Assembly: GCF_021233055.1 (NCBI RefSeq)
Contig: NZ_CP089538.1
Span: 415,501-479,500 of the forward strand
Reading direction: 5' to 3'
Source of the DNA: Spirosoma oryzicola
GTDB lineage: Bacteria; Bacteroidota; Bacteroidia; Cytophagales; Spirosomataceae
DNA: 64,000 nt
A program made the position numbers and the translations under genes. A model generated the notes under the pieces. It saw nothing but the letters and a program-made list of their open reading frames with translations, ran no database searches and was not told the origin of the DNA. Below, one piece after another: positions 24,995 through 33,746 of the stretch. Each line of letters opens with the position of its first letter. Positions within the stretch are counted from its first letter, which is position 1.

Positions 24995-27586
24995 TTATCT
25001 GAATTGCTGACCAATTGTAAAGTGGAACTGACCTGAAGCTTTGTCTTTGATACCCGGAATCTTGTCAAAACCATAGCCATAGTCAATACCAATCAGACCG
25101 AAAGCAGGCATGAAAATCCGAGCCCCAAAACCAACCGACCGTTTCAAATCAAAAGGATTGTACTGCTTGTAGCTTGCCCAGTTGTTACCCGCTTCCAGGA
25201 AGGTCAGCACGAAAATAGTGGCCGACGGGTTCAATGAAATAGGATATCGTAGCTCCGTAACAAACTTGTTGTACACAACTCCACCCTGGCTACGAGCATT
25301 GGTTGTAGGAACCCGGTCGTAATCGGCTGTGTAAACGCTCCGGTCATCGTAACCGCGTAGACCAATGATGTCCTGTGCCAGCGCAAACTGACCCTGACCA
25401 GCCAGACCTGATCCACCTAATACAAACCGCTCAAAAGGTCCGATTGCCGTGCGCTTGTTATAGCTACCCAGGAAACCCATGTGCGCCCGTGCGTTCAGTA
25501 CCAGCTTGCCGAATACCGTCTGGAACCAGCTGGCGTCAAACATCCACTTGTGGTACTCTACAAACTTGTATCTGTCTTCCGGCTTTTCTGTTGTGGTCAC
25601 TGTCCGGAAAGCGGAGTAAGGAGGGGTAAACGAACCACTCAACGTAAACGACGAACCAGAGCGCGGGAACTGCGGGTTATCGATGCTGTTCCGCGAAAGG
25701 GTTGTATTGAAGGTGAAGTTGTTCGAGATACCGTTGCTATACCCGATGTAGAACAAATCCAGGTTATTCAAATCGTACCGTTGATACGACAAGGAATTGC
25801 TCAGAGTAAAGAAGTCATCGGGGACTTTTAGCTGCCGGCCTAAGCCAACCGTAATAGCGGTGTTTGTGTACGAACCCGTTGGTTTACGACCTTTAAGGCT
25901 TTGGTAGATACTAAGCGGATTTGTTGGATCGTAGAACGTGCGATAAACCGTGTGGCTGGCACTTACTGACAGCGCATTGGGTTTGCGGCCACCCAACCAA
26001 GGTTCCGTAAACGACAGCGAATACACCTGATACTGGCTACCGTTGGCCTGGAAGCGCAACTGTACACGCTGCCCATCGCCCGCTGGTAAGGGCCTCCAGG
26101 CGCTGAAATTCGGAATGTTGCGGGCCGAGAAGTTGTTGAACGTCAAACCGAGCGTTCCGACAAAACCGACGTAGCCACCCCAACCGCCTGACAATTCGAT
26201 CTGATCCGATGGTTTCTCTTCAACCGTGTATTCAACGTCAACCGTGCCGTCATTCTGCGGAATGGGGTTGATACCAATTTTCTCCGGGTCGAAATAGCCA
26301 AGCGTGGCTAACTCGCGCTGGGTACGAATGAGGTTCGTTTTCGAGAACTTCTGGCCCGGCAGCGTCCGGATTGAGCGCATAACCACATGGTCACTGGTTT
26401 TGGTATTACCGTTCAGAATAATGCGGTTGATCGAAGCCTGTTTGCCTTCGAAAATGCGGATTTCCAGATCTATCGAATCGCCATCGATGCTTTTCTCAAT
26501 AGGCTGTGCATTGTAATACAAATAGCCATCGTCCATGTATAGTGAACTCAGATCCTGTCCGGGGTTACCGTTCAGCTTTTTCTCTAGGTCCTCTGGGTTG
26601 TACACATCACCTTTCTGGATGCCAAGTACATCGCGCAGACGGGTTGCAGGATACAGGTAGTTGCCCGAGAAGTCAACATTACGATAGTAGTACTTATGCC
26701 CTTCGTTCAGCGTCATATTGATGCTGATGGTGTTGTTGCTGTTGTGGATGATTGTATCGTGTTCGATAGCCGCATCCCGATAGCCAAGCTTATTGTAATA
26801 TTCAATCAGCTTCTGTTTATCCTCTTCGTACTTTTTAGGGACAAACTTCGACGGTGAGAACAAGCGGCCAAAGCGTTTCTCTTTGGTGCTTTTAAGCTTC
26901 ATCCGAACGGCGGATTCTTCGACCTCATCCCGGCCTTCGAACGAGATCTTGGCAATCTTGACCTTCTGCCCTTTATCGACCAGTACGCGCATAGTCGCGT
27001 TATTGCGGGCGCTATCCGGTATGGTTGTAATTTTTACTTTCGTATTCAGATAGCCTTTATCGACGAAGAATTTCCGAACGGCCATCTGCGTATTTTTGGT
27101 GATGGTGTTCGAAACGATCTTACCCAGATTCAGCTTCACTTTATCTTTCAACTGATCCTGTTCGCCTTTTTTGACACCCAGGAAGGTAACCCGGTAAAGG
27201 CGGGGCCGCTCCTGAGCCCGGAACATCAGCGTAACCTTGCCTTCGCCTGCATGGTTGGCAAACAACTCAACGTTGTCGAGCAGACCCGACTCCATCAGTT
27301 TGCGAACCGCCGAGCCAACCGCTTCCCCCGGAATCCGGATTTTATCGCCGACTTTAAGGCCCGATAAAGATACCAGTGAGTTGGGATCGAGATAACGGGT
27401 TCCCGTCATGGTCAGCCCGGTAATTTCGTAATCTTTAGGATTGGCGTAATTCAGCAATTCATCGTTGCTGAGCGGGGTTTCTGTACCTCGTCCGACGCCC
27501 ACACGAACCTGCGCCCGAAGCGTGGCCGGATATAAACTAGTGAGCAACAAAAAAGCTCCCAGTACGAGTTTTATACGGTGTTTCAA
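24995..27586 (-). CDS. bamA: Outer-membrane protein assembly factor BamA
   Basis: This 863-residue Omp85 protein inserts beta-barrel proteins into the outer membrane. A signal peptide (KHRIKLVLGAFLLLTSLYPATLRAQ) is followed by five POTRA domains (about 50-480) and the 16-strand barrel (about 500-863). A conserved VRGF-type loop-6 motif appears as LRGYDDR, and the C-terminus ends in an aromatic-containing strand (FHFTIGQQFR). No ATG is available before the signal peptide, so a TTG start at 27586 is predicted. It lies downstream of uppS and upstream of two ompH genes, the standard Bacteroidota arrangement. It is expected to be essential. Confidence 0.95.
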   Translation of the reverse strand: MKHRIKLVLGAFLLLTSLYPATLRAQVRVGVGRGTETPLSNDELLNYANPKDYEITGLTMTGTRYLDPNSLVSLSGLKVGDKIRIPGEAVGSAVRKLMESGLLDNVELFANHAGEGKVTLMFRAQERPRLYRVTFLGVKKGEQDQLKDKVKLNLGKIVSNTITKNTQMAVRKFFVDKGYLNTKVKITTIPDSARNNATMRVLVDKGQKVKIAKISFEGRDEVEESAVRMKLKSTKEKRFGRLFSPSKFVPKKYEEDKQKLIEYYNKLGYRDAAIEHDTIIHNSNNTISINMTLNEGHKYYYRNVDFSGNYLYPATRLRDVLGIQKGDVYNPEDLEKKLNGNPGQDLSSLYMDDGYLYYNAQPIEKSIDGDSIDLEIRIFEGKQASINRIILNGNTKTSDHVVMRSIRTLPGQKFSKTNLIRTQRELATLGYFDPEKIGINPIPQNDGTVDVEYTVEEKPSDQIELSGGWGGYVGFVGTLGLTFNNFSARNIPNFSAWRPLPAGDGQRVQLRFQANGSQYQVYSLSFTEPWLGGRKPNALSVSASHTVYRTFYDPTNPLSIYQSLKGRKPTGSYTNTAITVGLGRQLKVPDDFFTLSNSLSYQRYDLNNLDLFYIGYSNGISNNFTFNTTLSRNSIDNPQFPRSGSSFTLSGSFTPPYSAFRTVTTTEKPEDRYKFVEYHKWMFDASWFQTVFGKLVLNARAHMGFLGSYNKRTAIGPFERFVLGGSGLAGQGQFALAQDIIGLRGYDDRSVYTADYDRVPTTNARSQGGVVYNKFVTELRYPISLNPSATIFVLTFLEAGNNWASYKQYNPFDLKRSVGFGARIFMPAFGLIGIDYGYGFDKIPGIKDKASGQFHFTIGQQFR

Positions 27587-27612
27587 GTGAATTGTACAGT
27601 TTTCGATTTTCT

Positions 27613-27687
27613 GTTTTTCAGTAGGTGAGTTTTCAGTTGCTTTGCTCGGCCAGATTTCTCAAAACTCATCTACCAACGACTGAAAAC
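27613..27687 (-). promoter_or_regulatory. Imperfect hairpin between uppS and bamA
   Basis: GTAGGTGAGTTTT (27621-27633) pairs with AAAACTCATCTAC (27661-27673), one mismatch. An outer pairing of GTTTTTCA (27613-27620) with TGAAAAC (27681-27687) is possible. It sits in the 102-base gap and may act on mRNA processing or attenuate bamA; it lacks a clear U-tract. Confidence 0.4.
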
Positions 27688-27688
27688 T

Positions 27689-28426
27689 TTATTTAACTAA
27701 TTGCTCGCTGGTTTTCCCAAACCGGCGCTCACGTTTTTGATAGTTCAAAATGGCTTCGTACAAATGGTTTTTGCGGAAATCCGGCCAGAGTACATCTGGC
27801 ATGTAAAGTTCCGAATACGCCAACTGCCAAAGCAGGAAGTTGCTGATACGCATCTCGCCACTGGTTCGGATCATCAACTCAGGATCGGGGATGCCATCCG
27901 TCGTCAGATAATGGCCAAAAAGCGTCTCATTGATGTCATCTGTTGTCATCCGTCCGTCGCGGACATCCGTGGCAATCTGCCGAACCGCTTCCAAAATTTC
28001 CCAGCGTCCGCTATAACTTAACGCCAGGATCAGCGTTAAACCCGTATTACCCGCTGTTTCCCGCATGGCTTCGGCCAGTTCGCGCTGGCAGTCGCCGGGA
28101 AGGCTCTCCGTGTTACCGATGGTGGTCAGCCGCACGTTGTTATTCATCAGGGTTTTTATTTCGCCCCGAATCGTATGAACCAACAGCGTCATGAGTGCAT
28201 CAATTTCAAATTTTGGTCGGTTCCAGTTTTCCGTTGAAAATGCGTAAAGCGTCAAAAATTTAACGCCCAGCTCGGCACAACCCTCTGTTACCTCACGCAC
28301 AGCCTTAATGGCATTCCGATGGCCAAACACCCGGGCAGCGCCCTGCCGTTTCGCCCAACGTCCGTTTCCGTCCATGATAACGGCTATGTGCTGAGGCAGA
28401 TTGCTCGGGTCAATGAGTTCTTTCAT
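27689..28426 (-). CDS. uppS: Isoprenyl transferase (undecaprenyl diphosphate synthase)
   Basis: This 245-residue cytoplasmic cis-prenyltransferase makes the C55 lipid carrier for peptidoglycan and envelope glycans. The catalytic Asp19 lies in AVIMDGNGRWAKRQG. Further motifs are GHRNAIKAV, TLYAFSTENWNRP, and the C-terminal IRTSGEMRISNFLLWQLAYSELY with the diphosphate-binding arginines and glutamate. The length is normal. It is the first gene of the cluster leading into bamA and ompH, linking carrier-lipid synthesis and outer-membrane assembly. Confidence 0.95.
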   Translation of the reverse strand: MKELIDPSNLPQHIAVIMDGNGRWAKRQGAARVFGHRNAIKAVREVTEGCAELGVKFLTLYAFSTENWNRPKFEIDALMTLLVHTIRGEIKTLMNNNVRLTTIGNTESLPGDCQRELAEAMRETAGNTGLTLILALSYSGRWEILEAVRQIATDVRDGRMTTDDINETLFGHYLTTDGIPDPELMIRTSGEMRISNFLLWQLAYSELYMPDVLWPDFRKNHLYEAILNYQKRERRFGKTSEQLVK

Positions 28427-28628
28427 CCCAATGGGGGAGTTTTAACTTTATTTAAGAATCAATCTTACAAAAGTACCTATAAATCCCGATAAAGAGTGAG
28501 CTTGCCCTGAAATCCAATTTCTTAAAATTTGTTATAAGTTAAATTTTTGGGCGGGCCAGAACAATTTTTTCTCACTGGATTGAACGTGCCGGTAAGCCTG
28601 GTCTGGTAGTTACTATTGGGAGCCCGTT

Positions 28629-28636
28629 TATCTTTG
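28629..28636 (+). promoter_or_regulatory. Possible -7 box for the fasciclin gene
   Basis: TATCTTTG is an exact TAnnTTTG match, 70 bases before the ATG at 28707, followed by GCACACG. No clean -33 box at the normal distance was found, so this is tentative. Confidence 0.4.
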
Positions 28637-28706
28637 CACACGGGAAACATAAGCGGGACCGTTACGTTTGACGTACAAAGACCTCTTATTTCATTGTTCA
28701 CTTCGT

Positions 28707-29669
28707 ATGACTAGATTTTTTTCATTGCTTCTGGGCCGAGGCCAGTTGGCTGTTTTGGGGCTACTGCTGACAGCGTTACTAAGTTGTACAAAAGATGATA
28801 CGACTGTTGCCGAGCCCAAAACGATTACGGATCAGATTCTGGAAGATAAACAGTTTAGCCTGCTTAAAGAAGCAATGGCTTATGCCAATGCCGGTGATGC
28901 ACTCAAAGCCGCTAATCTGACTTTCTTTGCGCCCAACGATGCGGCTTTTCAGGCATCGGGGATCTCGTCGGTGGCTACCATTATGACCATGTCGAAAGAG
29001 CAGGTCAAGACAATGCTGCTCTACCATGCGCTCAATGCGCCCGTTACCTCGTCAGCCATTCCGTCCGGGCAAAATGCGGTGCTGACGGCTAGCCAGGGGG
29101 TGGCTTACCTGAACAATGCCGGAGGAGGTACGATCTACGTTAACAGTGCCCGGGTTACCCAGCCGGATATTAAAGCCGCCAACGGTATCATTCACGTGAT
29201 TGATCGCGTATTGACGCCATCCGCCGGGTCTATTCTGGCCACGATTCAAGCCAATCCGAGACTGACCTTTCTGGCGGCTGCCGTCAAACGCGTTGACAGT
29301 AGCAACCCGTCCCTGATCGCGTCGCTCAGCAACACGTCCGCTTCGAATCCGCTTACGTTGTTTGCGCCGAATGACGATGCCTTTATGGCCGCTGGCTACA
29401 AAACGATAAGCGCTATCGAAACCGCTTCAACGCAAACGCTTTCGTCGCTGCTTTCGTACCACATCGTTTCTGGCCTAAACCTGTCGTATCAGATTCAGAC
29501 AAGTTCGGTCAATACCCTGCTGAGTGGTAACCGGTTGAACTTAACCGCCAGTAATGGTGTGTTGGGGGTAAAAGGCAATAAGAATACAACGCCAGCTATC
29601 GTCCGAACCGCCGATCTGGTTGCTACCAATGGCGTCGTTCATATTATTGATCAGGTGTTGCAACCGTAA
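28707..29669 (+). CDS. Lipoprotein with two fasciclin (FAS1) domains
   Basis: The ATG at 28707 gives a 320-residue lipoprotein with a signal ending in LLTALLS and the lipidated Cys27. An in-frame TTG upstream would add residues before the signal and is rejected. Two FAS1 domains follow (about 40-175 and 180-320), each with the H1-type motif (LTFFAPNDAAF, LTLFAPNDDAF) and H2-type motif (GIIHVIDRVL, GVVHIIDQVL). FAS1 domains mediate adhesion or matrix binding; in Bacteroidota such lipoproteins are frequent on the surface. The next gene starts 27 bases downstream, so the two may be co-transcribed, although their functions are not obviously related. Confidence 0.9.
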   Translation: MTRFFSLLLGRGQLAVLGLLLTALLSCTKDDTTVAEPKTITDQILEDKQFSLLKEAMAYANAGDALKAANLTFFAPNDAAFQASGISSVATIMTMSKEQVKTMLLYHALNAPVTSSAIPSGQNAVLTASQGVAYLNNAGGGTIYVNSARVTQPDIKAANGIIHVIDRVLTPSAGSILATIQANPRLTFLAAAVKRVDSSNPSLIASLSNTSASNPLTLFAPNDDAFMAAGYKTISAIETASTQTLSSLLSYHIVSGLNLSYQIQTSSVNTLLSGNRLNLTASNGVLGVKGNKNTTPAIVRTADLVATNGVVHIIDQVLQP

Positions 29670-29696
29670 ATCGGACCAATCGACCGAATTCTGCTG

Positions 29697-30758
29697 ATGG
29701 CTATGTGGTCTAAAGTGCTGCTTGGATTAGGTGTGCTGATTCTGGTGGTTGTTATTGTGGCGTTGATTATCGGCTACGCTGTTTCGGGACCTCGCTATTC
29801 CGGACCGATCAGTGATCATTTCGACGGGAATGAATTTCAAAATCTGGATGGGGTAAAAGCTAAAGGCTTTCGGGAAGTGCTGGCCTGGTCGCTCAACCGC
29901 CACCGTGACCCCTGGCCAGCCTACCATAATGACCCACCCGGTCCGCCACCGCCCACGCGCGTTGAAGGCCGGACGGTACGAGTGACATTCATTAACCACT
30001 CGACAGTATTGCTTCAGTTCGATGGCTTGAACGTACTGACCGATCCGGTGTATTACGAACGCGTAAGTCCGGTGCAGTTTGCGGGTCCCAAACGAAACAA
30101 CCCGCCGGGCATTCGTTTCGATGAACTGCCTAAAATTGACGTACTTTTGCTGAGCCATAACCACTGGGATCACCTGGATATTGGAACGGTGCAAAAGCTC
30201 TGTGATCGCGACAAGCCAACGGTGTTCTGCCCACTGGGTCTGAAAGCATTTCTGGAAGAAAAAAATTGTCGGAATGTTCAGGAGATGGATTGGCGTCAGT
30301 CCGTTGCCTTCAATGACAGCACGGCGATTCACTGTGTTCCCGCGCAGCACTTCTCGGGTCGGGGCCTGTTCGACCGAAATGCTACTCTATGGGCGGGTTA
30401 CGTAATCGATAGTAAAGTAGCCGGTAAGTTATACTTTGTGGGAGACAGCGGGTACGGCACGTTTTTCAAGGATATTGGCAAGCAGTTCGGTCCGTTACGG
30501 CTGGCGCTGATTCCAATTGGCGCGTATAAGCCACCCTGGTTTATGGCCCCTATTCACTGTTCACCGTTCGAAGCGGTGCAGATCCATACCGATGTTCAGT
30601 CGCAGCAAAGCGTGGCCATTCATTTTGGTACCTTTCCGCTAGCCGATGACGGAGCCGCCGAACCAGTGCGTGATCTGGCAAAGGCATTAGCCGAAAAAAA
30701 TGTATCTTCTGAGCGGTTTCAAGCGTTAAAAGCAGGCGCAAGTCTGGTTCTGGATTGA
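29697..30758 (+). CDS. Metallo-beta-lactamase-fold hydrolase, NAPE-PLD/UlaG-like
   Basis: This 353-residue protein has an N-terminal membrane helix (about 6-29) and a metallo-beta-lactamase domain with the zinc motif His154-x-His156-x-Asp158-His159 in LSHNHWDHLD. It also has a GDSGYG segment carrying another metal ligand and a final IHFGTF histidine. The layout is close to the N-acyl-phosphatidylethanolamine phospholipase D-like branch (PFAM lactamase_B_2), which hydrolyses phosphodiester or lactone bonds. The natural substrate is unknown. It is probably anchored to the inner membrane with the catalytic domain outside or inside; orientation cannot be judged. Confidence 0.88.
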   Translation: MAMWSKVLLGLGVLILVVVIVALIIGYAVSGPRYSGPISDHFDGNEFQNLDGVKAKGFREVLAWSLNRHRDPWPAYHNDPPGPPPPTRVEGRTVRVTFINHSTVLLQFDGLNVLTDPVYYERVSPVQFAGPKRNNPPGIRFDELPKIDVLLLSHNHWDHLDIGTVQKLCDRDKPTVFCPLGLKAFLEEKNCRNVQEMDWRQSVAFNDSTAIHCVPAQHFSGRGLFDRNATLWAGYVIDSKVAGKLYFVGDSGYGTFFKDIGKQFGPLRLALIPIGAYKPPWFMAPIHCSPFEAVQIHTDVQSQQSVAIHFGTFPLADDGAAEPVRDLAKALAEKNVSSERFQALKAGASLVLD

Positions 30759-30842
30759 AAAAATTGACTTCCGTCCCAACGCTACGCCACACTACGGGGT
30801 CATTATGCGTACTAGTTAGTATCTATTTGTCTATTTAATTCC

Positions 30843-31721
30843 ATGCGTAAGCTTCAATTACTTATTTGCGGTGCATTGCTGATTGGGGGAGTAGCCGCTT
30901 GCTCCCAACAGGATATCGACGCGTCGAACACACGATTTGCTGAGAACGATCAGCAGATCAAAACGTACGCCACGGCTAAAAACCTGAATGGTAAGACAAC
31001 CAATTCGGGTTTGTATTACGTGATCACCTCACCCACAACCGGTAAACTACCGTCGCTTGGGGAAGAAGTAGAGTTTATGTACAAGTCGTATAATTTACAG
31101 GATGTGCTGATTGACAGTACAGTAAGTGGTAAACCTGTTTATTATCCGCTGGGTATTCAATCCATTCTGGCCGGTCTGGAGGAGGGTGTAGGGTTGATGC
31201 ACGAAGGCGAGAAAGCAACGTTCCTGATCCCGTCGTATCTGGGTTACGGAAACAATGCCGTTAACGCAAACCTGCCTGCTTACTCGGTTGTACGGTTCGA
31301 CGTGCAGCTAAACCGGTCCCGTACCGAAGATCAGCAAATTCGGCAGTACATCGCCGATAGAAAGTTGGTGGTTAGTGATTCGTCGTCGACAGGAGTGCGG
31401 GTTATCAAAACCAAAGCGAACCCAACTGGGGCAGCCCTTGGCGCTAATCAGACGGTTACGATAAAATATGTAGGCCGACAACTGCGAGCTGCCGCTCCGT
31501 TTGATAGTACCGGACAGAATTTTGACGCGGTGCTGGGCGGCAACCGGTACGTGAAAGGCTTTGAAGAAGGGCTGTCGAAATTGCGCGTTGGTGAAACGGC
31601 GACTATATTATTCCCCTCAACCGTTGGCTACGGAACGACCGGTGTGATTAGCGGAAATTCATACAAAATCACTCCCTACGCGCCACTCCGTTTCGATATA
31701 CAAGTGATTTCGGTAAAATAA
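30843..31721 (+). CDS. Lipoprotein with two FKBP-type peptidyl-prolyl isomerase domains
   Basis: This 292-residue protein has a lipoprotein signal with Cys20 (GVAACSQQD). Two FKBP domains follow (about 70-160 and 195-292), each with the GLEEGVGLMHEGEKATFLIPS or GFEEGLSKLRVGETATILFPS motif and an LGYG/VGYG flap. The first domain has lost some active-site aromatic residues, so it may act as a chaperone more than as an isomerase. It is expected in the periplasm, anchored to a membrane, where it would help fold exported proteins. FKBP lipoproteins of this kind are often linked to gliding motility (GldI-like) in Bacteroidota, but no gld neighbours are present. Confidence 0.87.
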   Translation: MRKLQLLICGALLIGGVAACSQQDIDASNTRFAENDQQIKTYATAKNLNGKTTNSGLYYVITSPTTGKLPSLGEEVEFMYKSYNLQDVLIDSTVSGKPVYYPLGIQSILAGLEEGVGLMHEGEKATFLIPSYLGYGNNAVNANLPAYSVVRFDVQLNRSRTEDQQIRQYIADRKLVVSDSSSTGVRVIKTKANPTGAALGANQTVTIKYVGRQLRAAAPFDSTGQNFDAVLGGNRYVKGFEEGLSKLRVGETATILFPSTVGYGTTGVISGNSYKITPYAPLRFDIQVISVK

Positions 31722-31761
31722 CCAGATCGTTAGCCGATATTAATTCGCAAAACGTACTCAT

Positions 31762-31793
31762 GACAAAGGCCGGTCACTTGATCGGCCTTTGTC
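31762..31793. terminator. Terminator between FKBP lipoprotein and SDR genes
   Basis: GACAAAGGCCG and CGGCCTTTGTC form a perfect 11-base stem around a 10-base loop between convergent genes. It lies 40 bases after the FKBP stop codon and 22 bases from the SDR stop codon. Confidence 0.8.
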
Positions 31794-31814
31794 GTAGATA
31801 GTAACTGGTAGCAT

Positions 31815-32597
31815 TTATTTCGGAGCCATTCGGATAGCACCATCCAGCCGAATCACTTCACCGTTCAGCATTGGATTTTCAATAATACTTTTAGCGAGCA
31901 ACGCGTATTCGTCGGGTCGGCCAAGCCGCGATGGAAACGGCACCTGCTGACCTAGTGATAAGCGCGCTTCTTCGGGTAAACTTGCCAGTAAGGGCGTCTC
32001 GAACAAACCGGGTGCAATGGTCATCACCCGGATGCCGGAACGAGCCAGATCACGCGCGATGGGTAACGTCATCCCCACGATACCACCTTTTGACGCCGAA
32101 TAAGCCGCCTGACCGATCTGGCCGTCGTAAGCCGCTACTGATGCGGTGTTGATGATAATCCCCCGCTCACCGTCGCTGCCGCTTGGTTCGTTGTGTTCCA
32201 TCGCCAGAGCCGCCAGCCGGATGACGTTGAAGGTGCCGATCAGGTTGATAGAAATTACTTTTTGAAAAGCCGCCAGCGAATGCGCTCCGTAAACACCATC
32301 CACTTTACCTACGGTTTTACGAGCTTCGGCGACCCCCGCACAGTTCACATTGATGTGTAAACCCCCAAACGCTTCTACTGCCAGATTGACAGCCGCTTGT
32401 ACATCCGCTTCGTCGGTAACGTTAGTCTTAATAAAGCGGGCGGTTGCTCCTAGTTCTTCAACCAATGCATTGCCACGTTCTTCATTAAGATCGACGATGA
32501 CGACGTTAGCCCCGTTCGAGGTCAGCAGTCGGGCGGTTGCTTCCCCAAGGCCGGAAGCGCCACCGGTTATCAGTGCCGTTGATGAGTTTAGTTGCAT
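31815..32597 (-). CDS. SDR-family dehydrogenase, 3-hydroxyacyl-CoA dehydrogenase type II-like
   Basis: This 260-residue cytoplasmic NAD(P)-dependent short-chain dehydrogenase has the cofactor motif [10 protein letters not shown] (about 11-20), the NCAG motif and the catalytic YSASKGG. The pattern of [18 protein letters not shown] plus a C-terminal [11 protein letters not shown] closely resembles HSD17B10-like 3-hydroxyacyl-CoA dehydrogenases, which act in fatty-acid or branched-chain amino-acid degradation. The absence of a long insertion also fits that group. The next gene on the same strand (YjjG-like) lies 15 bases upstream, so the two are probably in one transcript. Confidence 0.87.
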   Translation of the reverse strand: MQLNSSTALITGGASGLGEATARLLTSNGANVVIVDLNEERGNALVEELGATARFIKTNVTDEADVQAAVNLAVEAFGGLHINVNCAGVAEARKTVGKVDGVYGAHSLAAFQKVISINLIGTFNVIRLAALAMEHNEPSGSDGERGIIINTASVAAYDGQIGQAAYSASKGGIVGMTLPIARDLARSGIRVMTIAPGLFETPLLASLPEEARLSLGQQVPFPSRLGRPDEYALLAKSIIENPMLNGEVIRLDGAIRMAPK

Positions 32598-32612
32598 AAC
32601 GTGCTAAACGTT

Positions 32613-33305
32613 TTACAGAATCGCAATTAGTTCTTTCCAGTGGCGAATGTCGTAGGTCGGTTGATCATCGACAAGTAATCCCTGCGGATTGTAAAATACC
32701 GTATCCAGATTAACGCCTTTTGCGCCCATGATATCGGCCTCGTAGTTATCGCCGATCATCAGGCTCTCCTGCGCATTAGTTCCGCTGATTTCCATCGCGT
32801 ACTGAAATACCAGCGGATTCGGCTTCTTCGCATTGGCATTCTCGCTCGTAACGACATGGGTAAAATAATGCGCTATTTCGGCACTATCCATCTTAATCGC
32901 CTGAATTTCGGCGAAACCGTTGGTGATGATGTGCATGACGTAGCCTTTCTCTTTCAGGTAATCCAGTACTTCACGCGCTGATTCCAGCAGGTGCGGCTTG
33001 CGAGGTAAAATCCGCAGGTATTCCGTGTTGAGGTCCGCGTGGACTGCTGACTCATCGACCCCCAAAGCCTGAAAAACCAGCGGAAAGCGGTGCTGCCGGA
33101 TGTAGCTATGCTCAATAAGGTTCTTGTCGTAATCGGCCCACAACTGTCGATTGATCGTAACAAAGTGCCGACTGAACTCTTCGGCAGAAGGAATACCTAA
33201 ATCGACTAGCCGAAACGTTTCAAACAATTCAGTAATCGACTCGGCTGAATTACGGTCAAAATCCCACAGCGTGTGGTCAAGGTCGAAGAACAGGTGCTTG
33301 TACAT
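32613..33305 (-). CDS. HAD hydrolase, YjjG-like noncanonical pyrimidine nucleotidase
   Basis: This 230-residue cytoplasmic phosphatase of the HAD superfamily has nucleophile Asp8 and Asp10 in FFDLDHTLWDFDRNS, motif II threonine in HIITNGF, the lysine in NAKKPNPLVF and motif IV GDNYEADIMGA. The DFDRNS continuation and the length match the YjjG/YfnB family, which removes phosphate from non-canonical or modified pyrimidine nucleotides and so cleans the nucleotide pool. The precise substrate is inferred from the family. It is followed 15 bases later by the SDR gene. Confidence 0.9.
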   Translation of the reverse strand: MYKHLFFDLDHTLWDFDRNSAESITELFETFRLVDLGIPSAEEFSRHFVTINRQLWADYDKNLIEHSYIRQHRFPLVFQALGVDESAVHADLNTEYLRILPRKPHLLESAREVLDYLKEKGYVMHIITNGFAEIQAIKMDSAEIAHYFTHVVTSENANAKKPNPLVFQYAMEISGTNAQESLMIGDNYEADIMGAKGVNLDTVFYNPQGLLVDDQPTYDIRHWKELIAIL

Positions 33306-33383
33306 GAAACAGGTTTTTCGTTTCCAGCGATAATGGCTTGTTTAACAAGTAAGTTATCGGACGGAAAGCAGGAGGACGAGAAG

Positions 33384-33689
33384 CTAGTAATTTAACTTAA
33401 GCCGCTCGACGGGCTGGTTATTTATCAGATCGCTCTCTACGATTTCTTCAACGTCGGACAGTTGAACGTTGCCGTAATACGTACCTTCCGGATAGACAAC
33501 CAGGGCTGGACCAAAGGCGCAGGCGTCGAGACAGCCAGTCCGCTGCGCGCGCATTTCTTTCAATAAACCACGTTGGGCCAGAGCCGCTTTAAACGCATCA
33601 ACGAGTTCGTTACCGTGGGCTTCACCGCAGGACTTTTTTGGGGCGGCCTTCTGATTGGCACAAATAAAAACGTGCTTTTTGTATTTCAT
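33384..33689 (-). CDS. Small thioredoxin-like 2Fe-2S ferredoxin-domain protein
   Basis: This 101-residue protein has four cysteines at 10, 21, 53 and 57 (FICANQ...SCG...TGCLDAC), the pattern of the thioredoxin-like 2Fe-2S ferredoxin fold found in NuoE-type subunits and in Aquifex/Clostridium Fd. It would bind one 2Fe-2S cluster and carry electrons, or help metal/cofactor assembly as proposed for stand-alone family members. The fold carries no transmembrane part. The methyltransferase gene lies 57 bases upstream on the same strand. Confidence 0.87.
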   Translation of the reverse strand: MKYKKHVFICANQKAAPKKSCGEAHGNELVDAFKAALAQRGLLKEMRAQRTGCLDACAFGPALVVYPEGTYYGNVQLSDVEEIVESDLINNQPVERLKLNY

Positions 33690-33746
33690 GGGATTGAATC
33701 AAATCTATGCGGCAAAGGTACGGAACGAACCGGACTACCGGCCAAC